Origin: Myxococcus fulvus
GTDB taxonomy: Bacteria; Myxococcota; Myxococcia; Myxococcales; Myxococcaceae
Reading direction: 5' to 3'
Length of the DNA stretch: 64,000 bases
Assembly (NCBI RefSeq): GCF_900111765.1
Contig: NZ_FOIB01000001.1
Location: forward strand, 186,001 to 250,000
The notes under the pieces are model-generated. The model was not told the origin of the DNA. It saw only the letters and a program-made list of their open reading frames with translations, and made no database searches. The translations under genes and the position numbers were made by a program. This document shows, piece by piece, positions 50,311-58,740 of this stretch (position 1 is the first letter of the stretch; every line of letters begins with the position of its first letter).

Positions 50311-50910
50311 ATGCGCAAGGGCGAGCTCACCCATCAGGCGATTCTCGAGCGGGCCATCCAGCTCGCCAGCCGGGTGGGCCTGCAGGGGCTGAGCATCGGC
50401 GGGCTGGCGGAGGAGCTGCAGCTCTCCAAGAGCGGCCTGTTCGCGCACTTCCGCTCCAAGACGTCGCTCCAGGTGGAGATTCTCGAGGCGGCCACGGCGC
50501 TGTTCACCGAGCGGGTCATCCGTCCGGCGCTGATGCAGCCTCGGGGTGAGCCCCGGGTGCGGGCGCTCTTCGAGAACTGGCTGACGTGGGAGCGGGAGCT
50601 GGTGCCGGAGGGCGGGTGCATCTTCGTCGCCGCGGCGACGGAGCTGGATGACGCCCCGGGCCCCGCGCGGGACAGGCTGGTGCAGACCCAGCGCGACTGG
50701 ATGGACTGCCTGGCGCAGGCCGCTCGCATCGCCGTGGCCGAGGGGCACTTCCACAAGGACGTGGACGTGGAGCAGTTCGCCCACGACGAGAACGCCCTGC
50801 TGCTGGGCTTCCACCACGCCGCCCGGCTCCTGAAGGAGCCTCGCGCGGAGACCTGGGCCCGTCGCGGCTTCGAGGCCCTGCTGCGCGCCGCCCGTCCCAC
50901 GGGCTCCTGA
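50311..50910 (+). CDS. TetR-family transcription regulator
   Basis: A 199-aa regulator. The N-terminal helix-turn-helix is canonical: THQAILERAIQLASRVGLQGLSIGGLAEEL then LSKSGLFAHFRSKTSLQVEIL. The ligand-binding half contains EGGCIFVAAATELDD, typical of the YbiH/TetR_C group. It probably represses its own gene and the hydrolase gene 38 nt downstream. The ATG lies 7 nt after a TTAGAA box without a ribosome site, so the mRNA is probably leaderless. The operator candidate overlaps the promoter spacer. Confidence 0.88.
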   Translation: MRKGELTHQAILERAIQLASRVGLQGLSIGGLAEELQLSKSGLFAHFRSKTSLQVEILEAATALFTERVIRPALMQPRGEPRVRALFENWLTWERELVPEGGCIFVAAATELDDAPGPARDRLVQTQRDWMDCLAQAARIAVAEGHFHKDVDVEQFAHDENALLLGFHHAARLLKEPRAETWARRGFEALLRAARPTGS

Positions 50911-50948
50911 CTTCTTCTGGTTTGTGTCCCTCTGAGGAGGACCTCGTC

Positions 50949-51893
50949 ATGGCAGAAAATAGCACGAACGTTCGCGTTAAACTGGCGAAGTGGGGAATGC
51001 GTGCGGCGGCGTTGGGGGCGGGGACGGTGGCGCCCGGGCTGACGGCGGCGTGGGCGGACGAGCGGTTCCGCACGCCGTGGCGGCCGCACCGCTCCCGGAC
51101 GGCGGAGGCGGTGCTGGCACGGGGGCAGCCGAGGATGCTGACGCTCGGTGGCGAGGAGGTGGCGGTGTGGAGCTGGGGCGAGGGGCCGCGGGTGCTGCTG
51201 GTGCACGGGTGGAGCGGGTACGGCGGGCAGCTGACGGCGTTCGTGGACCCTTTGGTGGCGGCGGGGTTCTCGGTGGTGACGTACGACGCGCCGGGGCATG
51301 GGCGCTCGTCGGGACGCACCAGCTCGTTGCCGGAGATGGCGGAGGTGGTGGCGGACGTGGCGAAGGCGACGGGTGGGCCGTACGCGGTGGTGGCGCACTC
51401 GCTGGGGGCTGCGGCCACGGCGGTGGCGATGCGGGATGGGCTGAAGGTGGGGCGCGCGGTGTTCGTGTCGCCGCCGGCGGACCCGCGTGGGGGCATCCAG
51501 GCCTTCGCGCGCGCCTTCGGGCTGACGGATGGCGTGTGGATGCGGATGGAGGAGCGCATCGAGCGGCGCTTCAGCGTGCGGCTCAAGGACCTGGCGCTGC
51601 CGAACTTCGTGCCGCTGCTGGGGCAGGTGCCGCTGCATGTGTTCCACGACGTGGGGGACAGGGAGGTGCCGCTCGTCGCGGGTGAGGCGGTGGCGCGGGC
51701 GTGGCCGGGCGCGAAGCTGACGCGCACGCAGGGGCTGGGGCACCACCGCATCCTGTACGCGCCGGAGGTGGTGGCGCCGGCGGTGGAGTTCCTCACGCAG
51801 GGCAAGCCGGAGACGACGTGGCCGGAGGTGCCGATGCTGGCCTCGGCCTCGGGGGCGCGCGCGCCGTTGCGGTTGGTGCGCTCGGCGCCGTGA
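50949..51893 (+). CDS. Alpha/beta hydrolase
   Basis: A 314-aa serine hydrolase. VLLVHGWSGYGGQ is the oxyanion region, YDAPGHGRSSG follows, the nucleophile elbow is AVVAHSLGAAA (Ser in HSLG), the acid is in HDVGDREVP and the His in GLGHHRILY. The N-terminal ~40 residues contain a hydrophobic Ala/Gly stretch (MRAAALGAGTVAPGL) that might anchor it. The ATG 50949 is set by GAGGAGG 9 nt upstream. It is downstream of the TetR gene, and the operator-like palindrome CGAACGTTCG (50965-50974) lies inside its first codons. Confidence 0.87.
   Translation: MAENSTNVRVKLAKWGMRAAALGAGTVAPGLTAAWADERFRTPWRPHRSRTAEAVLARGQPRMLTLGGEEVAVWSWGEGPRVLLVHGWSGYGGQLTAFVDPLVAAGFSVVTYDAPGHGRSSGRTSSLPEMAEVVADVAKATGGPYAVVAHSLGAAATAVAMRDGLKVGRAVFVSPPADPRGGIQAFARAFGLTDGVWMRMEERIERRFSVRLKDLALPNFVPLLGQVPLHVFHDVGDREVPLVAGEAVARAWPGAKLTRTQGLGHHRILYAPEVVAPAVEFLTQGKPETTWPEVPMLASASGARAPLRLVRSAP
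50961..50974. promoter_or_regulatory. Second TetR operator candidate inside the hydrolase gene
   Basis: AGCACGAACGTTCG contains the perfect palindrome CGAACGTTCG (50965-50974). It repeats 10 of 12 bases of the site in the TetR promoter. It lies at codons 5-9 of the hydrolase gene, where a bound repressor could block elongation, or it may be a coincidence of coding sequence. Confidence 0.35.
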
Positions 51894-52032
51894 GGTGATG
51901 TCTGGCTTTCGGGCCGAGCGAGGATTCAACGCCGGCCGAGTGCGTTTCATACGAAGACCTTCGTCGTCACCGCGCGCGAGGTCCGCCCGAGGGCGGGGAA
52001 ATGGCGGGAGGGTGTCTGCGTAGAGGGAGGGC

Positions 52033-52941
52033 ATGCTCTCCCTCCGCAAGCTGGTGAAGGTGTACCCGGGGCCGGTGTCCGCGCTGCGTGGCGTGGACCT
52101 GGAGATTCCGCTCGGGATGTTCGGACTGCTGGGCCCCAACGGTGCGGGCAAGTCCACGCTGATGAAGATTCTCTCCGGCCTGCTGGAGCCCACGTCGGGT
52201 GAGGTGACGCTGGACGGCGTGGACATCGTCCGCCACCCGGAGGCGCTGCGCCCGCACCTGGGCTACCTGCCGCAGGAGTTCGGCTTCTATCCGTACCTCA
52301 GCGGCGAGGACATGCTGCTGTACCTGCTGAAGCTCAAGGGCGTCAGCGCGCCGCAGGGCCTCAAGAAGCTGTGCGCGGAGCTGCTCGAGCGGGTGAATCT
52401 CACGTTCGCGGCGAAGCGCAAGGTGAAGGAGTATTCAGGAGGCATGCGGCAGCGGCTGGGCATCGCCCAGGCGCTCGCGGGCAACCCCAAGCTCATCATC
52501 GTGGACGAGCCGACCGCGGGCCTGGACCCCGAGGAGCGCCTGCGCTTCTACCGCCTGCTCGCGGAGGTCGCCGGCGAGCGCACCGTGCTGCTCTCCACGC
52601 ACATCGTCGAGGACGTGGCGATGCTCTGCCCGCGCTTCGCCGTCATCCGTCAGGGACAGGTGGTGGCGATTACGTCCCCCACCGAGGCGAAGCACGCCAT
52701 CCACGGCACCATCTTCGAGGGCACCGCGTCCACCGCCGACCTGCCCTCGCTCCAGCGCTCCCACCGCGTCACCCAGGCCGTGCTCTTCGAGGGACGCAAC
52801 CGCGTGCGCATCCACGCGCCGGACGCGAACGTGCCCCCGGGCTTCGAGCGCGTCACGCCCACGCTCGAGGACGCCTACCTGCTCCTGATGAAGGACACGC
52901 GAGAGGCCCCGGTGCCCGCCATGGCGCAGGTGGCGCGATGA
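52033..52941 (+). CDS. ABC transporter ATP-binding protein
   Basis: A 302-aa ATPase. Walker A is GLLGPNGAGKSTL, the Q loop is GYLPQEFGFY, the signature is EYSGGMRQRLGIAQAL, Walker B is LIIVDEPTAGLDP, and the switch His is in LLSTHIVED. The last ~90 residues are the extra domain of ABC-2 exporter ATPases. Its partner is the fused permease-peptidase gene, which begins inside its stop codon (ATGA). The ATG has GAGGGAGG before it; TAGAGG at 52021-52026 may be the -10 box. Confidence 0.92.
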   Translation: MLSLRKLVKVYPGPVSALRGVDLEIPLGMFGLLGPNGAGKSTLMKILSGLLEPTSGEVTLDGVDIVRHPEALRPHLGYLPQEFGFYPYLSGEDMLLYLLKLKGVSAPQGLKKLCAELLERVNLTFAAKRKVKEYSGGMRQRLGIAQALAGNPKLIIVDEPTAGLDPEERLRFYRLLAEVAGERTVLLSTHIVEDVAMLCPRFAVIRQGQVVAITSPTEAKHAIHGTIFEGTASTADLPSLQRSHRVTQAVLFEGRNRVRIHAPDANVPPGFERVTPTLEDAYLLLMKDTREAPVPAMAQVAR

Positions 52942-55900
52942 GCACCGCGGCCCGCATGGGCACGGTGATGCGCGCGGAGCTGCTCCACCAGGTGCGTCGC
53001 CCGCTGTTCGTCATCCTGCTCGTCCTCACGTTCCTGGTGGTGTGGGGCCTGTCGTCCGGGGCCGTCACCATCTCGACCGGCGCCAGCCAGGTGGGCGGCG
53101 CCAAGGCCTGGGCGACGAGCGAGTTCGCCGTCACGCAGAACCTCATCTACATCGTCTTCATGATGCAGAGCTTCTTCCTCTGCGTCGGCGCGGGCATGAG
53201 CGTCATCGCGGACGACGAGGCGCGCGTGGGGCCCCTCCTCCACTCCACGCCGCTGACGCCACGCGAGTACGTGTGGGGCAAGTTCCTCGCGACGCTGGGC
53301 GCGTACGGCCTGGGGCTCCTGGCGCTGCTGCTCTTCCTCATCTTCTTCCACCACGTGGTGCCGGCGGGAGACCAGGCGGAGTTCCGGGGCCCGCTGTCGT
53401 GGCTCAACTACCTGCGGCCCGCGCTCTTCTTCGGCGTGCCGCTGCTGGTGTTCTTCGGCGGCACCGCGTTCGCGCTGGGCGAGGGCACGCGCCGTCCGGT
53501 GCTCGTGTACTTCCTACCGGTGATGCTGCTGTTCGTCTGCGGCTTCTTCCTGTGGGACTGGTCCCCCGGCTGGCTGGACCCGCGCGTGAACCGGCTGCTC
53601 CAGGCGGTGGACCCGGCCGGCCTGCGCTGGCTGAGCGAGACGTGGGTGAAGGTGGACCGGGGCGTGGCCTTCTACAACACGCAGCGGGTGGAGCTGGACG
53701 CGGTCTTCCTCGGCGGCCGGTTCGCGCTGATGGCGCTGGGGCTGGGCTCTGTGGCGTGGACGTCGCGGCACATGACGCTCGGGCTGCGCGGCGCGAAGGT
53801 GCCCGCCGCCGGGAAGAAGCCGCTGGCGGACCTCCCGCTGGCGACGCCCGACGCGCGCTCGCGCGAGACGACGTCCCTGGTCGAGCTGAAGATGCGCGTG
53901 CGCGTGCCCGGGGTGCTGACGGGCCTGGGCGTGGTGGCGCGCGCGGAGCTGCGAGGGCTGCTGTCGCAGGCGGGGCTCTACGTCTTCACGCCGCTGGTGC
54001 TGCTGCAGTCGGTGACGCAGGCGCTCAATCGCATCGGCCCCTTCGACACGAGGCTCTTGACGTCCTCGGGCTTCTTCGCCGTGGCCTCGCTGGGGCAGCT
54101 CACCACGCTCGCGTGCCTGATGCTGCTGTTCTACACGGTGGAGTCGCTGGAGCGGGAGGACGCCACGGGCTTCTCGCCCATCCATGACGCCACGGCGGTG
54201 AGCACCGTGTCGGTGCTGCTGGGCAAGGCGCTGGCCAACAGCATCGTGGGCCTGGTGATGGTGATGGCCGCGGGCGTGGCGGGCGCCCTCGCGCAGGTGT
54301 CCCAGGGACAGGTGCCGTTCTCCCCGTGGCCGTACCTGCTCGCGTGGGGCCTGCTCGTGCCCACCTTCCTCGCGTGGACGTGCTTCGTGCTCGCGGCGCG
54401 CGCGGTGGCGGGCGGGCGCTTCGGCGCGTACGGCCTGGCGCTCGCGGCGCTGAGCCTCACCGGCTACGCGGCGGCGCGGGGCAAGCTCAACTGGGCGATG
54501 AACTGGCCGCTGTGGCACGCGGTGCAGTGGTCCGACCTGGGGGCCTTCGAGGTGGACCGGACGGTGCTCATCCTCAACCGCGTGGGCGTGCTGGGGCTGG
54601 CGGCCTTCTTCGGGGCGCTGGCGGTGCGGCTGAGCGGACGACGCGCGGCGGACTCGGTGAGCCTGCTGGAGAAGCTGCGTCCCAAGGGGCTCGCGCGCGA
54701 GGCGTGGCGGCTGGCGCCCTGGGCCCTGGTGCCCGTGGTGGCGCTGGTGGCGGCGGCGGTGCAGGTGGGCGAGGGCTGGCAGGGGGAAGGCGCGAAGAAG
54801 CGCGCCAAGGACTACTGGCAGCGCAACCTGGCCACGTGGCTCCACGCGCCCCAGCCTCACCTCCAGGACGTGGACCTGGACGTGGACCTGGACCCCGCGG
54901 GGCGCGCCTTCCGCACGAAGGGCACGTACACGCTGGTGAACCCGCACGACAAGCCGCTGCTGGCCTTCGCGCTCACCGGCGGTGACCACTGGGAGGACGT
55001 GCGCTGGACGATGGACGGCAAGGACATCAAGCCGGACGACCGCTCCCGCTTGTATGTCTTCACGCCCGAGGCGGGGCTCGCTCCCGGCGCGGTGGTGCGC
55101 GTGGGCTTCGACTTCCACGGGACGTTCCCCAAGGGCGCGACGAAGAACGGCGGCAAGGTGTCCGAGTTCATCCTGCCCTCCGGCGTGGTGCTCACCAGCT
55201 TCCAGCCGAGCTTCGCGCCGGTGGTGGGCTACCAGGAGGAGATTGGCGTGGACCCGAAGGAGAACGAGTACGAGCCGCGGGAGTACCCCGATGACTTCCA
55301 CCTGGGGCCCACGCCGGCCGCGTACGGCATGAGCGCGCCCTTCACCACGCGCCTGCGCGTGACGGGGCCGGCCGAGTACACGCTCAACTCCGTGGGCGTG
55401 CTGGAGAGCGACGAGGTGAAGGACGGACGCCGCGTCAGCGTGTGGAGGAGCGATCAGAAGGTGCGCATGTTCAACCTGGTCGCGGGCCGCTGGTCCGTGC
55501 TGCGCGGCGAGGGCACCGCCGTCTTCCACCACCCCGCGCACGTCTACAACGTGGAGGAGATGCGCCGAGGGCTGGACGCCGCGCGCCGGTACTACTCCGA
55601 ATGGTTCCATCCCTATCCGTGGAAGGAGTTGAAGCTGTCGGAGTTCCCCGGGCTCGCCACCTACGCGCAGGGCTTCGCCACCAACATCACGTTCTCGGAG
55701 AGCATCGGCTTCCTCGCCCGCAGCACGCCCGAGGCGAACGCCGTGCTGCTGATTACCGCGCACGAGGCCGCGCACCAGTGGTGGGGCAACATGCTCGTCC
55801 CCGGCAAGGGCCCGGGCGGCGCGGTGCTGTCGGAGGGCATGTCGCACTACTCGGCGATGAAGCTGATGGAGCAGGTGGAAGGGCCGCGCTCCCGGATGGA

Positions 55901-56540
55901 GATGGCGAAGCGGCTGGAGGAGCGCTACGGCGAGGAGCGCCACGTGGACTCGGAGCGCTCGCTGCTCAAGCTGGACGGCTCGCGCTCCGGTGACACCACG
56001 GTGCTCTATGACAAGGGCGGCTGGGTGTTCACGATGTTGGAGGGGCTCATGGGCCGCGAGGCCATGCACGCGGGGCTCCAGGCCTTCCTGCGTGAGTCCA
56101 TCGAGTCCACGGACCACCCGGTGCTGCAGGACTTCATCGCGAGGATGCGTCCCTTCGCGAAGGACGCGGCGGCGTATGACGCCTTCGTGCAGCAGTGGTT
56201 CCGCGAGGTGCGCGTCCCCGAGTACAAGCTGTCGGAGGCCCGGGTGAAGCAGGACGGCGCAGGGTGGGTGTCCACGGTGACGGTGCGCAACGTGGGCGAG
56301 GGCCGCATGCCGGTGGAGGTGGCCGCGGTGAAGGGGGAGCGCTTCCCGAAGCGCGAGGACGCGAAGACGCCCGACGTGCAGTCCCCCGACTACCGCGACA
56401 CGCGCGGCCAGGTGGTGCTGGGCGCGGGGGAGTCGGCCGAGGTGACGCTGCGCACCGACTACGCACCCGAGAGGTGGGTGGTGGACCCGGACGTGCGCGT
56501 GCTCCAGCTGCGCCGCGTGCAGGCCGTGCTGGAGCCGTGA
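52938..56540 (+). CDS. ABC-2 permease fused to M1-family aminopeptidase
   Basis: A 1200-aa protein. The first ~600 residues hold two sets of about six membrane helices (e.g. LLALLLFLIFFHHVV, FLPVMLLFVCGFFLW), then a last helix near 600 (LVPVVALVAAAVQV). The periplasmic remainder is a gluzincin aminopeptidase: N-terminal beta saddle, then His942 in ITAHEAAHQWWG with the third ligand Glu 20 residues after the second His (LSEGMSHY), and later YDKGGWVF. The usual GxMEN exopeptidase loop is not obvious. The exporter would thus carry its own periplasmic peptidase. Such fusions are known in several phyla. The start overlaps the ATPase stop. Confidence 0.88.
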   Translation: MSTAARMGTVMRAELLHQVRRPLFVILLVLTFLVVWGLSSGAVTISTGASQVGGAKAWATSEFAVTQNLIYIVFMMQSFFLCVGAGMSVIADDEARVGPLLHSTPLTPREYVWGKFLATLGAYGLGLLALLLFLIFFHHVVPAGDQAEFRGPLSWLNYLRPALFFGVPLLVFFGGTAFALGEGTRRPVLVYFLPVMLLFVCGFFLWDWSPGWLDPRVNRLLQAVDPAGLRWLSETWVKVDRGVAFYNTQRVELDAVFLGGRFALMALGLGSVAWTSRHMTLGLRGAKVPAAGKKPLADLPLATPDARSRETTSLVELKMRVRVPGVLTGLGVVARAELRGLLSQAGLYVFTPLVLLQSVTQALNRIGPFDTRLLTSSGFFAVASLGQLTTLACLMLLFYTVESLEREDATGFSPIHDATAVSTVSVLLGKALANSIVGLVMVMAAGVAGALAQVSQGQVPFSPWPYLLAWGLLVPTFLAWTCFVLAARAVAGGRFGAYGLALAALSLTGYAAARGKLNWAMNWPLWHAVQWSDLGAFEVDRTVLILNRVGVLGLAAFFGALAVRLSGRRAADSVSLLEKLRPKGLAREAWRLAPWALVPVVALVAAAVQVGEGWQGEGAKKRAKDYWQRNLATWLHAPQPHLQDVDLDVDLDPAGRAFRTKGTYTLVNPHDKPLLAFALTGGDHWEDVRWTMDGKDIKPDDRSRLYVFTPEAGLAPGAVVRVGFDFHGTFPKGATKNGGKVSEFILPSGVVLTSFQPSFAPVVGYQEEIGVDPKENEYEPREYPDDFHLGPTPAAYGMSAPFTTRLRVTGPAEYTLNSVGVLESDEVKDGRRVSVWRSDQKVRMFNLVAGRWSVLRGEGTAVFHHPAHVYNVEEMRRGLDAARRYYSEWFHPYPWKELKLSEFPGLATYAQGFATNITFSESIGFLARSTPEANAVLLITAHEAAHQWWGNMLVPGKGPGGAVLSEGMSHYSAMKLMEQVEGPRSRMEMAKRLEERYGEERHVDSERSLLKLDGSRSGDTTVLYDKGGWVFTMLEGLMGREAMHAGLQAFLRESIESTDHPVLQDFIARMRPFAKDAAAYDAFVQQWFREVRVPEYKLSEARVKQDGAGWVSTVTVRNVGEGRMPVEVAAVKGERFPKREDAKTPDVQSPDYRDTRGQVVLGAGESAEVTLRTDYAPERWVVDPDVRVLQLRRVQAVLEP

Positions 56541-56586
56541 GCGTCACGCGCGCCTCGGAGTCTCGGGGCGCGCGTCGGCCCGGGGA

Positions 56587-57093
56587 TTACTCGCCGGTGC
56601 GGTTGCCGGTCAGCTCCATGGTGAACTGGCCGGTGACGGGGATGGGGGCGCAGTTGCGCGAGGAGAAGTCGCCCTTCATGGAGAGGTGGAGCGTGCCCGC
56701 CTCATCCCGGTTGCCGGTGCCCGAGCGCACCGTCAACGTCCCGTCGCAGTTCTGCTCGTCCAGGTGGACCTGGCACTCGGTCTGCTGGACGGAGAACGCA
56801 CGCTCCCCGGTCATGGTGCCCGGGAAGCCTTCCCCGCACTCGAAGGTGTCCGAGCGCAGGTTCAGGGCCGTCTTGTTGGAGCCCGCGCCCGCGGCGATGC
56901 GAATCGTGTCCGCGAAGTCATTGGTCTGAGACTGGCCGAAGATGACCAGGGTCATCGTCCCCGTGCTGGCGTAGGCGCCCGTCACGTTGGGGCGGTGGTC
57001 CACCGTTCCCCCATCTCCGCCGTCGTCACCTCCACCGCCACACGCTCCGAGCCCCAGCAACAACGCCGCCGTCACCACGCGCATCCGCCTCAT
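56587..57093 (-). CDS. Small lipoprotein, paralogue 1
   Basis: A 168-aa lipoprotein: MRRMRVVTAALLLGLGAC is the signal, followed by a Gly/Asp-rich spacer and a ~125-residue beta-rich domain beginning NVTGAYASTGTMTL. It contains two Cys pairs (DTFECGEGF, TECQVH, NCDGT, NCAPI) and the motif PGTMTGERAF. The neighbour upstream has the same layout (NVTGTYAVTGTL, RATMNGERTF), so they are paralogues. ATG 57093 is preferred over 57099 because GGAGG lies 6 nt before it. Function unknown; probably surface-exposed. Confidence 0.75.
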   Translation of the reverse strand: MRRMRVVTAALLLGLGACGGGGDDGGDGGTVDHRPNVTGAYASTGTMTLVIFGQSQTNDFADTIRIAAGAGSNKTALNLRSDTFECGEGFPGTMTGERAFSVQQTECQVHLDEQNCDGTLTVRSGTGNRDEAGTLHLSMKGDFSSRNCAPIPVTGQFTMELTGNRTGE

Positions 57094-57189
57094 CGACATC
57101 CTCCGCTCCCGACTGGAATCCTGGGGCCGGAGTATTCTTACGACGTCCCCGTGACGCAATTCACGGGGACGGCGTGTCGTCCGTCCGCG

Positions 57190-57816
57190 TCACGGCGTGT
57201 GTCCGGTATCCGTCGACAGCAAGCCCAACGTGTCGGAGATGCTCGCTCCGAGCGACAGCTTCTCGAACGTGGTGTCCGGAGCGGACAGCCCGGAGGACGT
57301 GCCCGCGAGTTTCATGACGAACACCAGGCTGCTGGACGCCGTCCCGCACGTCATCGAGACGTCTCCGCGCAGCTCCAACTGGAAGGCGCCGCCCGCGTCC
57401 CGGCTGCCGCTCCCGTCGTTGACCTTCATGCTCGCGGTGCAGCCCGGGTCCGTGCTCATCGGGCACGTGCCTCCGACGACGTCGAAGGTGCGCTCCCCGT
57501 TCATCGTCGCGCGGATGCCGACGCCGCAGTTCATGCTGGAGACGTTGACGTTCAGCAGGTTGAGGCCGCCCGTGTTCTCCGAGACGGTGATGGTGTCCCG
57601 GACGTTGACGGTGTTGTCCCTGCCCTGGAGGGTGGTCCGCAGCGTGCCCGTGACGGCGTAGGTGCCCGTCACGTTGGAGCGCTGATACGTGACGGGGGGA
57701 TTGGAGCCGCCCGGCGGTGGCCTGTTGCCCGGCTCCTCCTGGGGCTCGCGGTCCTCACCACCACACGCGCCAAGCGCCAAGAGCCCCACCACCCACAGCA
57801 CACGCGAACGCGACAT
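57190..57816 (-). CDS. Small lipoprotein, paralogue 2
   Basis: A 208-aa lipoprotein with signal MSRSRVLWVVGLLALGAC, a Pro/Glu-rich spacer (~20-45) and the same domain as the next gene (NVTGTYAVTGTLRTTL, NCGVGIRATMNGERTF, DGSGSRDAGGAFQLEL). It has ~40 extra residues at the C-terminus (GLSAPDTTFEKLSLGAS). The two genes lie in tandem on the same strand with ~97 bp between them, which fits a gene duplication. Function unknown. Confidence 0.75.
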   Translation of the reverse strand: MSRSRVLWVVGLLALGACGGEDREPQEEPGNRPPPGGSNPPVTYQRSNVTGTYAVTGTLRTTLQGRDNTVNVRDTITVSENTGGLNLLNVNVSSMNCGVGIRATMNGERTFDVVGGTCPMSTDPGCTASMKVNDGSGSRDAGGAFQLELRGDVSMTCGTASSSLVFVMKLAGTSSGLSAPDTTFEKLSLGASISDTLGLLSTDTGHTP

Positions 57817-57910
57817 CGAAGGTCTCCATTCCCATACGAGAGGGTCAACGCGGGGAAGAACCCTGGCCGTGGGTTTCCTGCGCAATGCCTCGCGTCGAAT
57901 CCCAGAATCG

Positions 57911-57978
57911 CTGTCAGCGTGTCCGACCCTGGAACGCGGAGTGCTGACAGGTTGTCCTCGACGTCGGTCTTCGTCGAG
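57911..57978. repeat. Two adjacent inverted repeats in divergent control region
   Basis: CTGTCAGC (57911-57918) pairs with GCTGACAG (57943-57950), 24 nt apart; CTCGACG (57957-57963) pairs with CGTCGAG (57972-57978), 8-nt loop. Both are perfect. They lie between the lipoprotein gene start (57816) and the beta-barrel gene start (58083) and may be operators or leader hairpins. Confidence 0.4.
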
Positions 57979-58082
57979 CGCGGCTCCCTCTCGAAGTGGG
58001 TTGTGCACGCGCGTTGCAGTGGGCGCGGGCTGCCCAGGGAGGACCCTCCCGGGGTGTTGCTTCCACAGGGGGAGTTCCACAC

Positions 58083-58730
58083 ATGAGAGTCATGCCTTGG
58101 CTGTGTCTGGTGTTGCTGTCGTCCGCCGTCGCCCATGCCGATTCGTCGAGCACCGTGTCGACCGAGGCCGTGCCTCGCGAGACGGTGGTGGGGCTCGCCG
58201 TCAATCCCATGGACTGGGGCTCGGTGATGCTGGAGGGGGAGCGGGTGGTGGGACCGCATGTCAGCGTGGGATTGGGGCTGCTCGTCGGCGTCCATGTCTC
58301 GAATGGCAGCAGGGACCTGGAGACGACGGAGCAGCGACTGGAGACGAGGGATGCCCTCTTCCAGCTGGGCGCCGTGCCGCGTGTCAGGTTCTTCCTGTCC
58401 GGCGCGGCGCCCGAGGGGCTCTGGGTGTCCCCTCAGCTCGAGGTCATCCACCAGTGGCGGCGGTACGAGCAGTTCGTCGTGGAGGACCAGGGCAATGAGA
58501 GCAGCATCCGTTCCCTGCAGCTCGGGGGAGCGGCCCTGGTGGGCTACACCGCCATCCTGGGGCGGGGGCTCGCGGTGCAGGCGGGCGTCGGCGCGGGGGT
58601 CCGCCATTCCTCGGACCAGTATGAGGACCGTCAGCAGGTGCTGCCGGATGGGGAGAGGAACAGCACCAGGAAGGGCCGGAGCTGGACCTTCGATGAGCGA
58701 CTGCAAGTGTCCCTGGGCTGGGCCTTCTGA
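58083..58730 (+). CDS. Predicted outer-membrane beta-barrel protein
   Basis: A 215-aa exported protein. Signal MRVMPWLCLVLLSSAVAHA, then alternating hydrophobic/polar strands ending in aromatic residues (HVSVGLGLLVGVHVSN, ALFQLGAVPRVRFFLS, LRLQVSLGWAF-type C-terminus with terminal Phe), the usual pattern of a small eight-stranded barrel. The final -GWAF fits a BAM-recognised last strand. ATG 58083 follows GGGGGAG. No enzyme motif. It is divergent from the lipoprotein pair, which could be functionally linked. Confidence 0.7.
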   Translation: MRVMPWLCLVLLSSAVAHADSSSTVSTEAVPRETVVGLAVNPMDWGSVMLEGERVVGPHVSVGLGLLVGVHVSNGSRDLETTEQRLETRDALFQLGAVPRVRFFLSGAAPEGLWVSPQLEVIHQWRRYEQFVVEDQGNESSIRSLQLGGAALVGYTAILGRGLAVQAGVGAGVRHSSDQYEDRQQVLPDGERNSTRKGRSWTFDERLQVSLGWAF

Positions 58731-58740
58731 CGCGGCGGCG

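Noticed and set aside
53514..56117. Long minus-strand frame opposite the permease-peptidase gene
   Set aside because: The translation is low-complexity His/Arg/Leu with no motif, while the plus strand has a complete, recognised protein.
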